Origin: Corallium rubrum
Lineage: Eukaryota; Cnidaria; Anthozoa; Scleralcyonacea; Coralliidae
Direction: 5' to 3'
Assembly: GCA_964035015.1 (NCBI GenBank)
Contig: OZ036010.1
Span: 9,358,620-9,422,619, forward strand
DNA length: 64,000 nucleotides
A model generated the notes under the pieces. The model worked only from the letters and a program-made list of their open reading frames with translations, was not told the origin of the DNA and made no database searches. Positions 21,340-33,976 of this stretch are shown here, in pieces. The translations under genes were made by a program, and so were the position numbers. Every line of letters starts with the position of its first letter. Position 1 is the first letter of the stretch.

Positions 21340-22350
21340 GAAAACCATAAACAAGAAAGAAATAGAAATACTCATTAGTTCATTGAAATTACCGAGAACA
21401 GTAGCGAGAAAAATAAATTAATTCATTCATTGGAATTTAATACCGAGAACCAGAATACCGAGAACCAGAAAAATATCAGCTTAACTTGAATACACGAATT
21501 AGGAAATGTGAGTGTTGCACAATAAAACCAATGTGGTAGAAGAAGGAACAAAGAGCGATTTCACTGATTTCATTATAAATTAGACTAGCCCAGGTCTGAT
21601 AAGAGCAAGGGTCAGAACTATGTTGCTTTCGCCTATTTTATGCGACATCAGTTTATTATGATTTGTAAGCCACTTCGAAAACCATAAACAAGAAAGAAAT
21701 AGAAAATAGAAATACTCATTAGTTCATTGAAATTACCTAGAAGTAGCGAGAAAAAAAAATTAATTCATTGGAATTTAAGACCGAGAACCAGAATACCGAG
21801 AACCAGAAAAATATCAGCTTAACTTGAATACACGAATTAGGAAACGTGAGTGTTGCACAATAAAACCAATGTGGTAGAAGAAGGAACAAAGAGTGATTTC
21901 ACTGATTTCATTATAAATTAGACTAGCCCAGGTCTGATAAGAGCAAGGGTCAGAACTATGTTGCTTTCGCCTATTTTATGCGACATCAGTTTATTATGAT
22001 TTGTAAGCCACTTCGAAAACCATAAACAAGAAAGAAATAGAAAATAGAAATACTCATTAGTTCATTGAAATTACCTAGAAGTAGCGAGAAAAAAAAATTA
22101 ATTCATTGGAATTTAAGACCGAGAACCAGAATACCGAGAACCAGAAAAATATCAGCTTAACTTGAATACACGAATTAGGAACTGTGAGTGTTGCACAATA
22201 AAACCAGTGTGGTAGAAGAAGGAACAAAGAATGATTTCAGTGGTTTCATTATAAATTAGATTAGCCCAGGTCTGATAAGAGCAACGGGGTCAGAACTATG
22301 TTGTATTTGCCTATTTTGTGATTTTTGTCGGACATTTTATTATGATTTGT
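21340..22350. repeat. 338-bp tandem repeat, three copies (unit A)
   Basis: Units begin at AACCATAAACAAGAAAG near 21343, 21680 and 22018. Each contains 'taccgagaaccag' doublets and 'gtgttgcacaataaaacca'. Unit B has only two copies (about 38440-39010), so copy number changed after the duplication. No conserved ORF is seen. Confidence 0.85.
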
Positions 22351-23692
22351 AAGCCTCTTCGAATGCATTTTAATGTGTTGTTTATCAATACTGAGCGACG
22401 AAGGCAGCTTTCTGGGTCCTCGATACGTCGTAATTTATCCAAGGAAATGTTCAGGATGGTTTGTTTCTTATCGTAATCTCTATTGTCTGTCAATGATATT
22501 CAATGGCAATGTTCTCTGCAGAGGCCGCGGAAGCACCTGAAAGGAGGGGGGGGGGGTTACCGCCAAAAAGGGGAACCTTGGTTATTTTCAAAATAATTGT
22601 ATAATTTAAAACGTTGTACGGTTGTAACTTCCATTTGATCACCACCATTTTGTTTTTAACATAATTTCTTGGTCATCGGCATTTCTTTTAGAAATAGAAT
22701 ACTTCCAGTAGCGCCAATGTCCTGGAAACTTACATTATATCATATTTTATAAATTACTCTTTTACATCACCCCTCGGGCAACGGCACAGTCACACTTTTC
22801 TACAGCAAATAGCAATGTCATACTTCTACGAAAAGGGTACATTAATTCTTCCCAGTATAGGCAATATACCGCAGTATACCTTAACCGCCACATGCTACAT
22901 TTTACAAAAAGGGCATTTTTATTTCGGAAAAAGGGCACATTTTCCAATTTTGAAACATTTTCCCTCAGTTCCGCGGCCTCTGTGTTCTCTTGTTGTTTGG
23001 TTTCTCCGCTAAACTAATAAACAAGACAAAATATTTATAGGCAAACAGGTATTGGACATAATTTATTATAAATGTATACTAGACTTAGATACCTAATCTG
23101 AATAAACTATAATGGTGCATTTTTATTTTATTTTATATTTGCTTCAATTAATTTCAATGGAAAGGAAAGCTCTACTCGACTACTCAAAGGCTGACATTTG
23201 ACACTAAAAATATTACTTACAATTATCTATTATAGCAAGATTTATACCTTCAAAACTATACGTATAGTCCAAGAACTCTAAATCTTCTTCCGCTGTTTGC
23301 CATTCATATAAAAATAGGTACGCAACGCGTACATGTGTCTGCTGACATTTGCATGCGTACACTCATCGATCTAGTACTACTACTTGAGTTGCAGACGAAA
23401 CCATATAAATATGTAATGATCATGTAAACAGATATTACAGTAGAACAATAATCACTAAAGCTATCTTCTAAACACGTCTCTATATTCGAAAAAAACCTAA
23501 AAAATGTCCAGCACTTGCTATTAAATCTTCGGACAATGGGCAAACAAAAACTGCCAAGAGGTTTCTGACAGCCTCAAGAACGTTGCGCCGATATTTTGGT
23601 GAATTTTGTCTCCAAAACGTTGAAAATCTCCAAGAAACGCTCATACTTCGATTGGAAGTTAAAGTTCTTGTAATTGTTATTCCTTTTGACAA
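22351..23692. other. Right part of unit A without recognised gene
   Basis: The sequence is closely matched by 40583-41902 in unit B. A G-rich run lies near 22544-22557. Several short ORFs are shared by both units (for example around 22815-23012 and 23304-23692) but show no motif, and the longer ones differ by indels between copies. I see no support for coding. Confidence 0.45.
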
Positions 23693-23925
23693 AAGTAAGT
23701 AAGTAAGTAAGTAAGTAAGTGAGTGAGTGAGTGAGTGAGTGAGTGAGTGAGTGAGTGAGTGAGTGAGTGAGTGAGTGAGTGAGTGAGTGAGTGAGTGAGT
23801 GAGTGAGTGAGTGAGTGAGTGAGTGAGTGAGTGAGTGAGTGAGTGAGTGAGTGAGTGAGTGAGTGAGTGAGTGAGTGAGCGAGGGAGCGAAGGAGCGAGG
23901 GAGCGAGGGAGCGAGGGAGTATTAA
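23693..23925. repeat. (AAGT)n to (GAGT)n microsatellite ending unit A
   Basis: Six AAGT units grade into about 40 GAGT units and then GAGC/GAGG units. The homologous tract in unit B starts with AAGT as well but grades into AAAT. Confidence 0.95.
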
Positions 23926-24152
23926 TCGTCTTTGTTATATTGTATATATTTTAAGTAGCCCGAGTTTACGCCTAGCGGGCGTCTTGTTTCAATTTATAAC
24001 ATTAGGCTGAGGAATTCAGTACAATGAGTTCAGAAATGTAAATGAAAATGCAAATGAAAACTGCAGCTTTAGCCTGATGTTATAAAGTTAATTAAGTTTT
24101 ATCTCGACTCAGAACGCGTCATTCTGATGCGCAGTCGACATTCGCGATCCAT
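23926..24152. other. Spacer between units, with a small MITE
   Basis: TTATAACATTAGGCTGA (about 23993) is mirrored by TAGCCTGATGTTATAA (about 24073-24088), giving a foldback of about 95 bp. At 23957-23990 is GCCCGAG...GCGTCTTGTTTC; the reverse complement of this motif recurs at 39014 and 54988, and its GCGTCTTGTT end also appears at 19530 and 36470. Confidence 0.6.
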
Positions 24153-24792
24153 GTATTCCATGACTCGATCGATTTAAAGTTTTTCGTACTCTGTATATAG
24201 TCGCCTTTGTCGATCACTCGTGCGCTGGTAAAATCACTCGTGCGTTTGTTACCGTTCTTAACGTTTCTGACGTGTTCTTTATTTCGTATTGTGAAACATC
24301 TGCCAGTTTCTCCGATGTAGTTCCAGAAGCACTCAGCACATGGGATCTTGTAGACTACATTAGTTTGGAGATGAATTGGTGGTCAAAATATTTGGGAAAG
24401 AAATTCTTGAGGGGCTTATTGACTGCTCCGTTTTTTTCGAAGTGATCTCGCGAGTGGCTCAGTGAGGCCTTTAATATAAGGAGGACAAACGTAGTCAGGG
24501 CGTGTGTTAAATGGCCCACCCAGTCGAAATACATGCGAGCTATAATTCTTCCGGTGACGGAATTGATGCTGGGAATGATTTTTCCTTCAGAATATTGTGA
24601 ATAATCGATGAAGGATAGCCACTAGCATTTACAGTGTCGGTGACATGTATATTTTCACCACTCGTTGAAGGCTGTAGATTGGTAGCCGAAAGCTCATTTC
24701 TTCAAATAACTTAATCCAGAGAACGTTTTTTTCCACCTTAATCATGTTTAACCCTGGTTGCGCGTTCATTTTTGCACCTATAATTAAACTGG

Positions 24793-24798
24793 TTTATT
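24793..24798 (-). promoter_or_regulatory. Candidate polyadenylation signal, GTPase copy B
   Basis: AATAAA on the minus strand lies about 105 bases 3' of the copy B stop codon. At the same place in copy A (9062-9067) the sequence is GATAAA. Confidence 0.4.
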
Positions 24799-24902
24799 TT
24801 GACCGTACTATCTCAAGCATAACAAATGTCAAAACGTATTTAATTTACTTTTCATATTTGTTATATGGTTATTCACGTATCCTGAATGATCGAAGTAATG
24901 TT

Positions 24903-25023
24903 CTAGCGGTTGGAGATGCTGTAGCTGCTTTTGTCCTTCTTCCCCCAACTAAAGGGGTTGAACTTGTTCACGACGTTGGTAACTTTCCAGGACTTTTCGT
25001 TTTTGGCATGCACGTAGCTCTTC
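24903..25023 (-). CDS. GTPase copy B, exon 6 (variable tail)
   Basis: After acceptor TTTTCTCAATTTAG|G it encodes KSYVHAKNEKSWKVTNVV, then the shared GKKDKSSYSIS end and TAG. It is strikingly different from copy A in the middle while its flanks are nearly identical. Confidence 0.7.
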
Positions 25024-25459
25024 CTAAATTGAGAAAAGGCTGATGAGTTTTCGTAGAAACAATTGCAGACTAACATGTCATTGAATGCACTTAAACAAAT
25101 TGACATGATGGCAAAATATTCAATTCGGTTGAGGAGTACAATGCACATTTCATTAAAGTAATTTAATAAAGAATCGTAAGTTAAACATTCTGTGAGATGA
25201 TACGGAAAAAATCTAAAAAGTGAGCGGTCAAAAATACGCTCCAATTTGTATTTTCCAATAAAGTTAGATAAATTTTATTTAACCAGTTTTATAGTGTCTG
25301 AATCTTACAGTAAAACAGCAAAAGTGACGAAAACGTTCTCCACAATGTCGGTTTCAAGTAATGTTAGGCATGTATGGAATTGATGACCCTTAATAACTGT
25401 AGAAACGTGTTATTTTTTAATTTTATTTACTTCCCCAACAGTTTTGGAACAATCCTTAC

Positions 25460-25502
25460 CTTTCTACTTTGTGTCTTCTCTTCCTTGCTGAGATGATACC
25501 AT
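25460..25502 (-). CDS. GTPase copy B, exon 5
   Basis: A 43-nt exon between TTCTTGTAG and GAAAG|GTAAGG, encoding DGIISARKRRHKVE. It links exon 4 (phase 1) to exon 6 (phase 2) exactly, which is the main support for it. Confidence 0.7.
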
Positions 25503-25800
25503 CTACAAGAATAAGAGTATTCATAACGTAATTAGCAGTTTTGCAATATACGACTTTCCCACACTAATATCTGTGGATTTTTCACGGCTCTTTTAGAAAC
25601 AATATCAAATGTAGCTTGAATTCAGCAGTTTGAGAATCAAGGCACAAAAATCTGTGGCTATCTAGGGAGAAATTGAAGTAAAAGGCAAAATTCTATATGT
25701 AATGAAAAATAAACCGCGGGAAGAACATTTTCTTGAACTTATAAAGATATGTAATATACTTGCTGCTGAAACTAATGTCTACTTTGTAAATACACTGTAC

Positions 25801-26831
25801 CTAGAGCGTCTTTCAGAGTCTTCCCATTGTGCTTCAGAGAGCAAAGCTTCTCTCTCATTTCATAGATAACTTCTATGGGAATGATTTCGTTTTTGCCTTT
25901 AGAGCCTGACGCGATGTTACTCACGATGACATCTTTCTTTGCCTCATATGTCTGCTTGTCTTTCCTCATCTGTTCGATCTTCTCGTCGTCTCTGATACCC
26001 TTCTCCTTAGCCTGTTCCTCTTTGATTAGCATGTCAAGGTACTCACTGAAGGAGTCGTTGTATGCGATCATGGCATTTTCCTTGAGAAAGACACCGAAGA
26101 AGCTAGCACATTCAAAAATGAATTTCTTTTCGTCTTCAAGCTCCTTGATGCTTCTCTCCATCTCCGCCATGAACAATTTCTTCTGAGACTTTAAGTCGGA
26201 CTTCTCCTTGATCTTACTCTGTGCATCGTCTGACAGGAATTCCTTCTCTACGAGAGTAACAGTGTAGGTCATATGCATGTGAAATCTGTAGTTGTGCCCA
26301 CATTTCTGGCAAATGCCATCACGCATGGCAGCACAGCCACGAAGCTGCTCGTTGTTGGTAGTCTCAATTGGAACTCCTGAAATTTCGCAGTGATCATGGC
26401 AGATCTGTTCATAAATTGTATTCCTCTGCCTTGACTTTCCAATATTTACATACTTCTTGCATTTTTCGTCTGCACAAACAGTCATGAGATAGTCGAGTTG
26501 CCTTAGCTCCAATTCATACGCATTGAACTTGAGCTCGGCCTGGAAGGACCTGATGTCAGCGTCAAAGACCTTGCACTGGTCTTTAACATCTTTGAGCTTC
26601 TTCAAGTTCATCTCAATCAGTTGAACAGCTTGACCCACTGGTTTGCTCATGGCGATTATGCAGTTCCTCGCCTCGTTCAGACTCACGGTCTTCTTAGTCT
26701 CATGGGGCTTCTTACTCTTAACGAGGTCGAAAAGTTGGCAAGTTGTGTCGCACGACTTGACCCAGCTCTTTGAGTAGAGGTCAATATCTTCAGAGGTGAA
26801 CTGAATTCCACTCTTGTTGCAGGCAAGAAAC
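25801..26831 (-). CDS. GTPase copy B, exon 4 (intact)
   Basis: 1031 nt after acceptor TCATTTACAG|G. The order is RFLACNKSGIQF, SWVKSC, SLNEAR, the CADEKC / CHDHC / CQKCGH cluster (likely a metal site) and a long Lys/Glu coiled coil with AEMERSIKELEDEKK and KDKQTYEAKKDV. The frame is open throughout; the donor is CTAG|GTACAG in phase 1. Confidence 0.85.
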
Positions 26832-27146
26832 CTGTAAATGAGTTGATGAAAAAATCTATTTCACAATAGCCCAATTTACAGTTGTGTGCTTAGTGAACTG
26901 GCCTTTGAGTGAGAGGTTGAAGTTGACATTGCTTTGATACAAACCTTCCTGCATGTTTTTCGTATATAAACCGTCAGTGTTCTTCTTATGCTGACTAGTT
27001 TTTGTTGAACAAGATTTACATATGAAAAGCAGATAGTCTGTATCAAAACAAAGTTTTCTCCAGTCTCACTTTCACTCTACTGAACACACAAGTGTGAAAT
27101 AATCTACCAGCTTGACACTTTCGCTTATCCTGATCCCGGTTCTCAT

Positions 27147-27375
27147 GCACTTGTCGTAAGAATCGCAGCAATGTTATGCTGGCCGATGTCATTGAGTGCT
27201 GCCAGTCTATACGTGATTTGCATATATACAGCAGTCAAGACACAATACAATATTATTCTATTATTCTATTGTTCTATTGTGTCTTGACTGCTGTATATAT
27301 GCAAAACACACAGTCTAGACTGACAGCACTCTATGCCATCGGCCACAATAACATTGCTGCGATTCTTACGACAAG
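27147..27375. mobile_element. Foldback MITE with ~100-bp arms (unit B)
   Basis: This is the homologue of 11935-12161. The arms are better preserved here: the right arm keeps GACTGCTGTATATATGC, of which copy A has lost three bases. Confidence 0.8.
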
Positions 27376-27600
27376 TGTGAACTAAGGCTTTAGTCGATCG
27401 ATCATCATAATTTAATTAGCTGTATAATGCACTTGATGATCCTAAACCTAAGAGATCAAGGGTAGCCAGAGTTCTCGTGAAATCAGTGTGAATTACAAGT
27501 TTTCCAACAGGTTAAGAGATGATTATATGCGTTGATACAAATCTCTATCAATTCATGATAAACGATACATCTTAACAATTTGTCTGCAAATACTGAATAC

Positions 27601-28092
27601 CTGAAAGCTTCGTTGTCAAAGCAAAAATAGTTTGACGGAGATAGATCGATTTCAATATTATACTTTTGCAGAAGCTGTTTAAGAACTGGGAGGCTGTTTC
27701 CTGGCCTGTAGAAAGTTCCTCGGGAGTTAGTGAAGGCAATGATGATGTTGGACACCAGGGACTTGTGGAGGTGGGTTAATAACTCTAACACACAGAACTT
27801 GAAGGCCACAGTCATCCTTGCGATGTTTGGCTTGAGAAGCACAACCACAGCATTAATCTTGTCGTAACAGGTAAGAAAGGCCAAGATGTTTTCGAAATTC
27901 TCCTTGTCCTTGTCAATACCCCTACAGTTCCCAATGCCTGGGGTGTCAATAAGGTGGAACCTTGTAGTGTTTGTCTCAATCATGTACTCCTGAGGGAACT
28001 GGGTAGCAGACTGACCACCGGTGAGAACCTCGTTTGCATCAGTTCCAAATTCAATGTCGATCCCCTCTCCTTCTTCATTCGTGAAAACAAAC
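27601..28092 (-). CDS. GTPase copy B, exon 3 (G domain)
   Basis: It carries FVFTNEEGEGIDIEFG, GGQSATQFPQEY, DTPGIGNCRGID, LLKPNIARMTV and FTNSRGTFYRPG, up to CFDNEAF. 492 nt, phase 2 in and out, with an intact frame and good splice sites. Confidence 0.85.
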
Positions 28093-28474
28093 CTAACAGA
28101 ATAAAATTTTAAGTTATTACATATATAGACTATTTTCAGTTCCTTATTTTCCCGTGTGACCGCGTCGCCAAATTTCCCTCGCGCAATTAATCTTAGCAAG
28201 TTCCAATGGCCGCCATATTAACCTAATGATATGATCAGCAATACCTAACTCGACGATCACACGAAGAAAAAGGAAGACTACAGCTATAAAGTAATGTCTA
28301 AGTGGACAGAAAAAGTTAAAAGTGTATATAAAAGTTGATTTTCAGAGGGCCGTGTATATTACATTACGTTAAAAGTACAATATTAAAAACTAAAGTATAT
28401 AATGAATTGCTAAAATACTAATAAAAGTAACAATATAAGAACTAACTAATAACAAAGAATTACTACGAGAATTA

Positions 28475-29793
28475 TTAAAAAGAGAAAAATGAATTATCCG
28501 AGTATTTCAAGTTTACTAGTTTTAGAAATATCGTTCCAGATTCTAGAACCTCTGTAACTGAAAGATTTTTTAATGCATTTGTATTACGATTGTTGCTCCT
28601 TAAGTTGTAACAATCTCTGTTGGAAATCCCAAACAAATCAGAAAGGTAATTGTTGGTTTTCCCTTGCAATACATTTTTCATTAAAAAGAGCATCTGTTCT
28701 TCTCGTCTGGATTTTAACGTTTCCCAACCAAGTTTTTCTCTAACACTATTTGATGGCGTGTCATAACTATCACCTGAGATAATTCGACCTGCTTTATTTT
28801 GAAGTTTTTCTGATTTATTTTGTAATTTTTTTGAGCAATTGCCCCACACTAAAATGGGAGAACAAGAGCTTTATATATTATTTGTAGGGAGTTTGTATTG
28901 ACTATATCTTTAGATCTTCGGAGCAGACCAATCCCTTTTGAGGCTTTACTCAATACTTGCTCAATATATGGTTATCCCAGGTGATACATTCATGCACAAT
29001 AACTCCTAGAGTTATAGTGGACTGAACACGCTTAATTTTTTCAGAGCCTACATGCATGCTATATGACGTTCATTAATTACTTGGGAAAGTTTTTGTCTAG
29101 ATCCGACTAACATATACTCTGTTTTTTTTTGACATTTAGTGTTAATTTATTAACTAACAGCCTTGATGAACATTACTTAAATCCTGCTCTAATTTTAATT
29201 CAATTTCATTCGCCGATGCTCCATCAACCGTTAGGTTGGTGTCATCAGCAAAAAGAGCAGGTGCAGAATAGCGTAAGCAATTCGGCAGATCATTAATATA
29301 TAAAAGAAGTAGTAGGGGCCAAGATTTGATCCCTGTGGTACACCTGTCGTAATTCTTGCACTATTCGAGAACGACGCGCCTACGATGAGAATATGGTGGT
29401 CTACAATGTCAAAAGATCAAGAAAAATGACACCATTTATATGGCCTTTGTCCATGTTTACAAACCAGGTATTAGTAGTTTTTAGTAATGATGAACAAGTA
29501 GAATGGCCACTTCTGAATCCTTATCGATATGAAATAAGGATATCATTTTTAAGAATGTATTTATTAACTTGTTCATATACAAGTTTTTCGAAAATTTTAG
29601 AAATTGTAGATATTGGACGATAGTTGTCGCATTCATCTTTCTTTCCAGATTTATAAATTGGGGACACTCTAGCAATTTTCCAGTCGTTCGGGAAAATTCC
29701 TTCCGACAATTAAACATTAAAAATTATCTTTAAATAATGGGCCACAACTGCGGCTGCATCTTTTAAAAGTCTGCCAGGGATTTTATCTGTCCC
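28475..29793 (-). pseudogene. LINE fragment, 3' part (unit B)
   Basis: Homologous to 13256-14580 of unit A: C-terminal piece (28475-28849), RT active-site region around 29240-29270, and the fingers with NYRPIS (29521-29709). Frames are broken at several places. The LINE stops abruptly at 29793, where the CATGCATG block begins. Confidence 0.85.
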
Positions 29794-31684
29794 TGAAGCA
29801 CTTTTGCATGCATGCACGCATGCATGCAGCCGTATTTGCATGCATGCATTTGCATGCATGCACTAACGTTGCATGTATGCACGCTCATTTGCATGCATGC
29901 AACCATATTTGCATGCATGCATTTACATGCATGCACTAAAGTTGCATGCATGCATCTCATTTGCATGCATGCAACCATATTTGCATGCAACCATATTTGC
30001 ATGCATGCATTTGCATGCATGCATTTGCATGCATGCACTAAAGTTGCATGCATGCATCTCATTTGCATGCATGCATGCATTTAAAATTGCATGCAATTAT
30101 TGCACCCTCATTTGCATGCATGCAAATATGGTTGCATGCATGTACAAATACCTTGCATGCATGCATGCATAAATAATTTGCATGCGCGCACCACTGATTG
30201 CAATTTAACTGCCAAAACAATTTATGCAATTATATTCATCATGTCAGAGTACAACTTGTAACAGATCATTAAAATATGAACAGATAATGTCTGGAATATC
30301 CTCTGGAAACGGAAAAGGTGCAGCTGAAGTTGTGTTGCACTTTTTTGAGACGTTTTACAATAAGCCTAACACAAATCACAAATGATGACTTTAAACAACA
30401 AATTCATAAAACAAGAATATTCAAACCTGTTCAAGTGTTCTTATCTGAGCCCTCTGAAAGAATTCATCAAATCAACACACAAAGATAAAAGGTAGGTATT
30501 TATCTCAAATTTGCTTCGTTTTCCTCTCAAAAGTATGAATGATTATATTATGGCTAGATAGTAGTTACCAGGCCTCATCTTGCGCATTATTTACATTGTA
30601 ACCAAGGTAACAAGGAATTCCCGCCACTTTTCAGTCTTTTCAAAAGATTTGATCTTTGATAGTTTGACTGAGGGAATTGCTGTGCAAATATTCACAAAAA
30701 AACATCATTTTATAGACATTTTGCCTGGAGGAGATATATTCAACAAAGTTAGACAACTGAGAAGATTTTCAAATATGAATTTGAAGTAAGTCAAACCTTA
30801 AAAATAGCGAATTTTTGAAGTTTTATTTACTAAACCTGCTGCTAATCTTTCTGTGCTTTTTAATGCTCAAAAAGAAATTGTAAAAACTGGTAATGTTAGG
30901 TATAGTACCTAAAGAAGAAGTCTTTGTTGCTGAAAATCCTGAGTTAATCTGAGTTGATCTGAGAAAATCAGAAAAATATATTTCTTATTAGGTTTCAAAA
31001 ATCATTTTCAGACTGATACTATAGTGAGTTAGAAAACATTTGTATTATATTGACATATCGTGACTTACATGTATACTAATAAATTCGATATAATATTAGT
31101 TAGTCTAACAGTAATTTTGTCTATTAGGAGCAGTTGACTAGTTATGTTTATAAATCAAAATATTGTCAGACTGTAGTTTTGCTCAGTGAGGTGTCAATAA
31201 ATGCAGTTGATCGTCTGAAGTAGAACATGATGCACTATCTAATGTATTGAGCTTCACTATCTATGATGACCATGTATTTTAAGACTGTTCTGTTAAATTC
31301 TATTAGTATTTTGTCACCTTGTCACAGAAGAATAGTTTTTAACTGATGTGATAATACACCTGGCTGAAAGAGCTTTATTGTTTTATGTAGGTTCTATGCT
31401 GGAGCAAAACAATACTTCCAAATGTCAGTTCTGCACATGACTTAACATCGGACAAGTGAACAATCTTGAAGCTTAACTATTAATCTATGGGCAGAGGCAA
31501 AATATTTATATTTATTAAATAAATGGACAGTTCTTTTTGTGTTAGCAATTATGCTATTTTGTCATATTATTTTAGTATTATATATATTATCGTCAGTCAA
31601 TATTTCTTATGCATGTACTATTGCATGCATGTATTTGCATACATTAAAACTATTTGCATACATGCACTGCATACATGCATGCAC

Positions 31685-31748
<64 letters not shown>
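31685..31748. repeat. (AAT)n microsatellite
   Basis: About 21 perfect AAT units. Confidence 0.95.
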
Positions 31749-31749
<1 letters not shown>

Positions 31750-31879
31750 GTTTAATAGGCATATCCAAAAATCACATTTGGCTCTTCATCCAAGTAATAT
31801 AAGATTTAAATTAATTATATATGCATATATCTAAATATTATACAATGATCTAAAATAGTACCCAATAATCTAAAAATCT

Positions 31880-32095
31880 AAAAAAAAAAAAATACAATAA
31901 AACAAGTAAATCTAAAGCCTACTTTGCACAAATGGGCCTTAAGATAACCTAATAATTGTCTGTGTTCAGAACAGTTTCTAACAGTATTTGGAAGTTCATT
32001 AAAAGCCTTAGCACAAACTTGCTGAAATGTTCCAGATATTAGAGGTATGAACAATTGCATATCGCCAGACGACCTTAGGAACTTGGCAGGAGTAT
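31880..32095 (-). pseudogene. LINE C-terminal relic
   Basis: The minus-strand frame contains AKFLRSSGDMQLFIPLISG, then KAFNELPNTVRNC and YLKAHLC. This is the W/F-N-x-LP-x-x-VR and LK-x-x-L pattern at the end of many CR1/Jockey-type LINE proteins. It is only a fragment. Confidence 0.55.
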
Positions 32096-32327
32096 GTCGC
32101 TGTAGACTTTTACATGCATGCCCGTGCATGCATGCATGCATGCATGCATGAAATGCCAAATATTTGCATGCATATGCATGCATGTAGTGCATGCATGCAC
32201 ATGCATGCAGTGCAGGCATGAAGTGCCAATTTGCATGCATCGTGCATGCATTGCATGCGCATGCATGCATATGCATATGCATGCATCGCATGCACATGCA
32301 TGCAGTGCAGGCATGAAGTGCGCCAGT

Positions 32328-32490
32328 TTAGAATAGCTCTTTTTCGTCGTGATCTAATTTATGCAAATAATTTTCTAATTCATCCATGAATTCAATTTTT
32401 AAATTTGGAGGCCGATAAATAGAAGTAAATAGAATAGCTTTTGCTTTGGGTTTGGTTACCTCAATACATACAGCTTCCAATATGGGAATT
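32328..32490 (-). pseudogene. LINE endonuclease fragment (unit B)
   Basis: Homologous to unit A around 15395-15545 (SIYRPPN, EFMDELENYLHKLDHDEKEL). This is the 5' remainder of the LINE, separated from 28475-29793 by the CATGCATG block. Confidence 0.8.
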
Positions 32491-32813
32491 AGTTTTTTTT
32501 TTGTTTCTTTTTGGTTTTTTTTAATAACTTTGCCATACACGTTACAAACATAAATACAGACATTAAGACAACAGGCTGGGTAACCGCAACAGCTACTAGT
32601 GCCAATTACTGCGGCCCCAAAACAAGTACGATTTAACTGTTACTTAAAAAATACATAACGATATACAACATACATTAAATACATTAAATTTACTATGATA
32701 TCTACTAAAAGCAACATGACGGTGGGTTCATAAGGCTTCGAGCTGTGTTGCATTTTAAACATATGCTTTTCTATGTTCGTGGGTCGCCTACGTCATATGT
32801 GTTGTTAAGTGTA

Positions 32814-33329
32814 TTAATGTAGTAGTTGAATCAACTTCTTGAAGTTTGAGAGTGTGATGTTTTTTGTTGTAATAGTTTTTGGTAGCATGTTCCATGTTCT
32901 TGTTGTCCGAATTGTGTATGATTTTTGGTAGGTCGAAGTATTACATTTTTTGGTTTGATATTTGTCGCAGTCAGGGTTGGATGATCTTGTTTGTTTGTGA
33001 TGTTGAGGAGTTGGTAGGGTGGTCTTGTTGAGGATGTTGATGCCGTGGTTACTTTTGTAGAAAAATACAATGTCTAGGTATTCGTGCCAGTACGTTAAAG
33101 GAAGGTGTTTAGTCGTTAGTAGTCGTTCTTCGTATTTAATGTCACAAAGGAAGGGTAGATCCAGAATGAATTTCGAAGCCCGTCGTTGAACACGTTCAAT
33201 TCTAGATATTAATTCGACTGACTGCGGCGCCCACACTTGAGATGCATAACCTAGCTGTGAACGGACTAGAGAAAGATAAAGTTTTCGTCGTATTGGAAAG
33301 GACTTAATGTTCTTGGTAGATCTTCTCAT
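32814..33329 (-). pseudogene. Second LINE, 5'-truncated C-terminal fragment (only in unit B)
   Basis: 171 open codons with RRKLYLSLVRSQLGYASQVW, IERVQRRASKFI, LPLTYWHEYLDIVFFYKS and a TRTWNMLPK end. This is the region after the RT domain in CR1/L2/Jockey-type LINEs (LV-R-S-x-L-x-Y-x-x-x-V-W, I-x-x-Q-R-R). The RT itself is absent. It is inserted between LINE endonuclease sequence and the CCGGGAATAACTATAG segment shared with unit A. Confidence 0.8.
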
Positions 33330-33629
33330 ATACCCCAGCAGTTTGTTGGCTGTGCTGGTTTGCTATTAGGGACAAACTCCGGGAATAACTATAGAATACC
33401 CCGCCACACAAAACTGTTATTCTTGCTTGTCACTTGGCTACACACGCCGTCGTTAACACCAACCTTCGACTCTAAACGAATTGCGTACGTGGCTACTTGC
33501 CTACCTGCCTACTTGGCTACATAATAGACAGCAAAAATGCAACCTATAGGTCTGATATTTTTACTGTAGTAAAAATAATTTCCTTCCTCGTCTTATTTTT
33601 TTACTTGAAATAACAACAAACTAGTAATA

Positions 33630-33976
33630 TAGTATATAGGTCCCCTTACTCCTAATCCCTTAAATCATAACCCATAATCCTAACCCCAAATCCTAACCCC
33701 AATTCCTAACCTTAATCACCAAACGGGTACGTTTGTGGTATAAAAAATTACGATAACCTGACCCCCCACACAATGGAACAAAAAACTCTAACCCAAATCA
33801 CAAGACGGGGACGTTTGTGGTATGGAAATTACGATAACCTGACCCCCACACAATGAAACCAAAAACCCTAACCCTAATCACATAACGTAAACGTTTGTAG
33901 TATGGAAAATTACGGTAACCTGCAGCTGACTCCCACACAATGGAACCAAAAGCCCTAATGGGGGGGGGGGGGGGGC
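33630..33976. repeat. Degenerate telomere-like repeats and poly-G (unit B)
   Basis: Homologous to 16425-16745, with one more CCTAACCCCAA-like unit and a slightly shorter G-run (33960-33975). Confidence 0.6.

Larger units (their letters stand above)
8170..23935. repeat. Tandem duplication, unit A
   Basis: From TATTCCATGACTC at 8170 onward the sequence is matched in order and orientation by 24153 onward. Identity is roughly 97-99 percent by eye outside insertions, and the match ends at a tetramer microsatellite (about 23693-23925 here, 41903-42230 in B). The unit contains the whole minus-strand GTPase gene with its 5' and 3' flanks. Unit A is shorter because unit B carries a 1.3-kb minisatellite, a CATGCATG-rich block and an extra LINE fragment. 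Confidence 0.9.
29794..32330. mobile_element. 2.5-kb insertion bounded by ATGCATGC repeat arrays
   Basis: It replaces about 815 bp of the LINE (unit A 14580-15395). Left array 29805-30190: GCATGCATGC palindromes every 20-30 bases. Then about 1.4 kb of AT-rich sequence with no recognised protein (30190-31600), a short ATGCAT cluster (31600-31685), (AAT)n (31685-31748), a LINE C-terminal relic (about 31880-32095) and a right array (32110-32310). The arrays give Met/His/Cys-repeat ORFs on both strands that are artefacts. I cannot assign it to a known transposon class. Confidence 0.6.

Noticed and set aside
25875..26186. Plus-strand ORF antisense to GTPase exon 4
   Set aside because: It is a shadow of the coding exon; the minus-strand frame carries the conserved family motifs.
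30580..30789. 69-codon ORF inside the ATGCATGC-framed insertion
   Set aside because: No motif, no splice evidence and short length. It is kept only as a reason to search the block against the genome.
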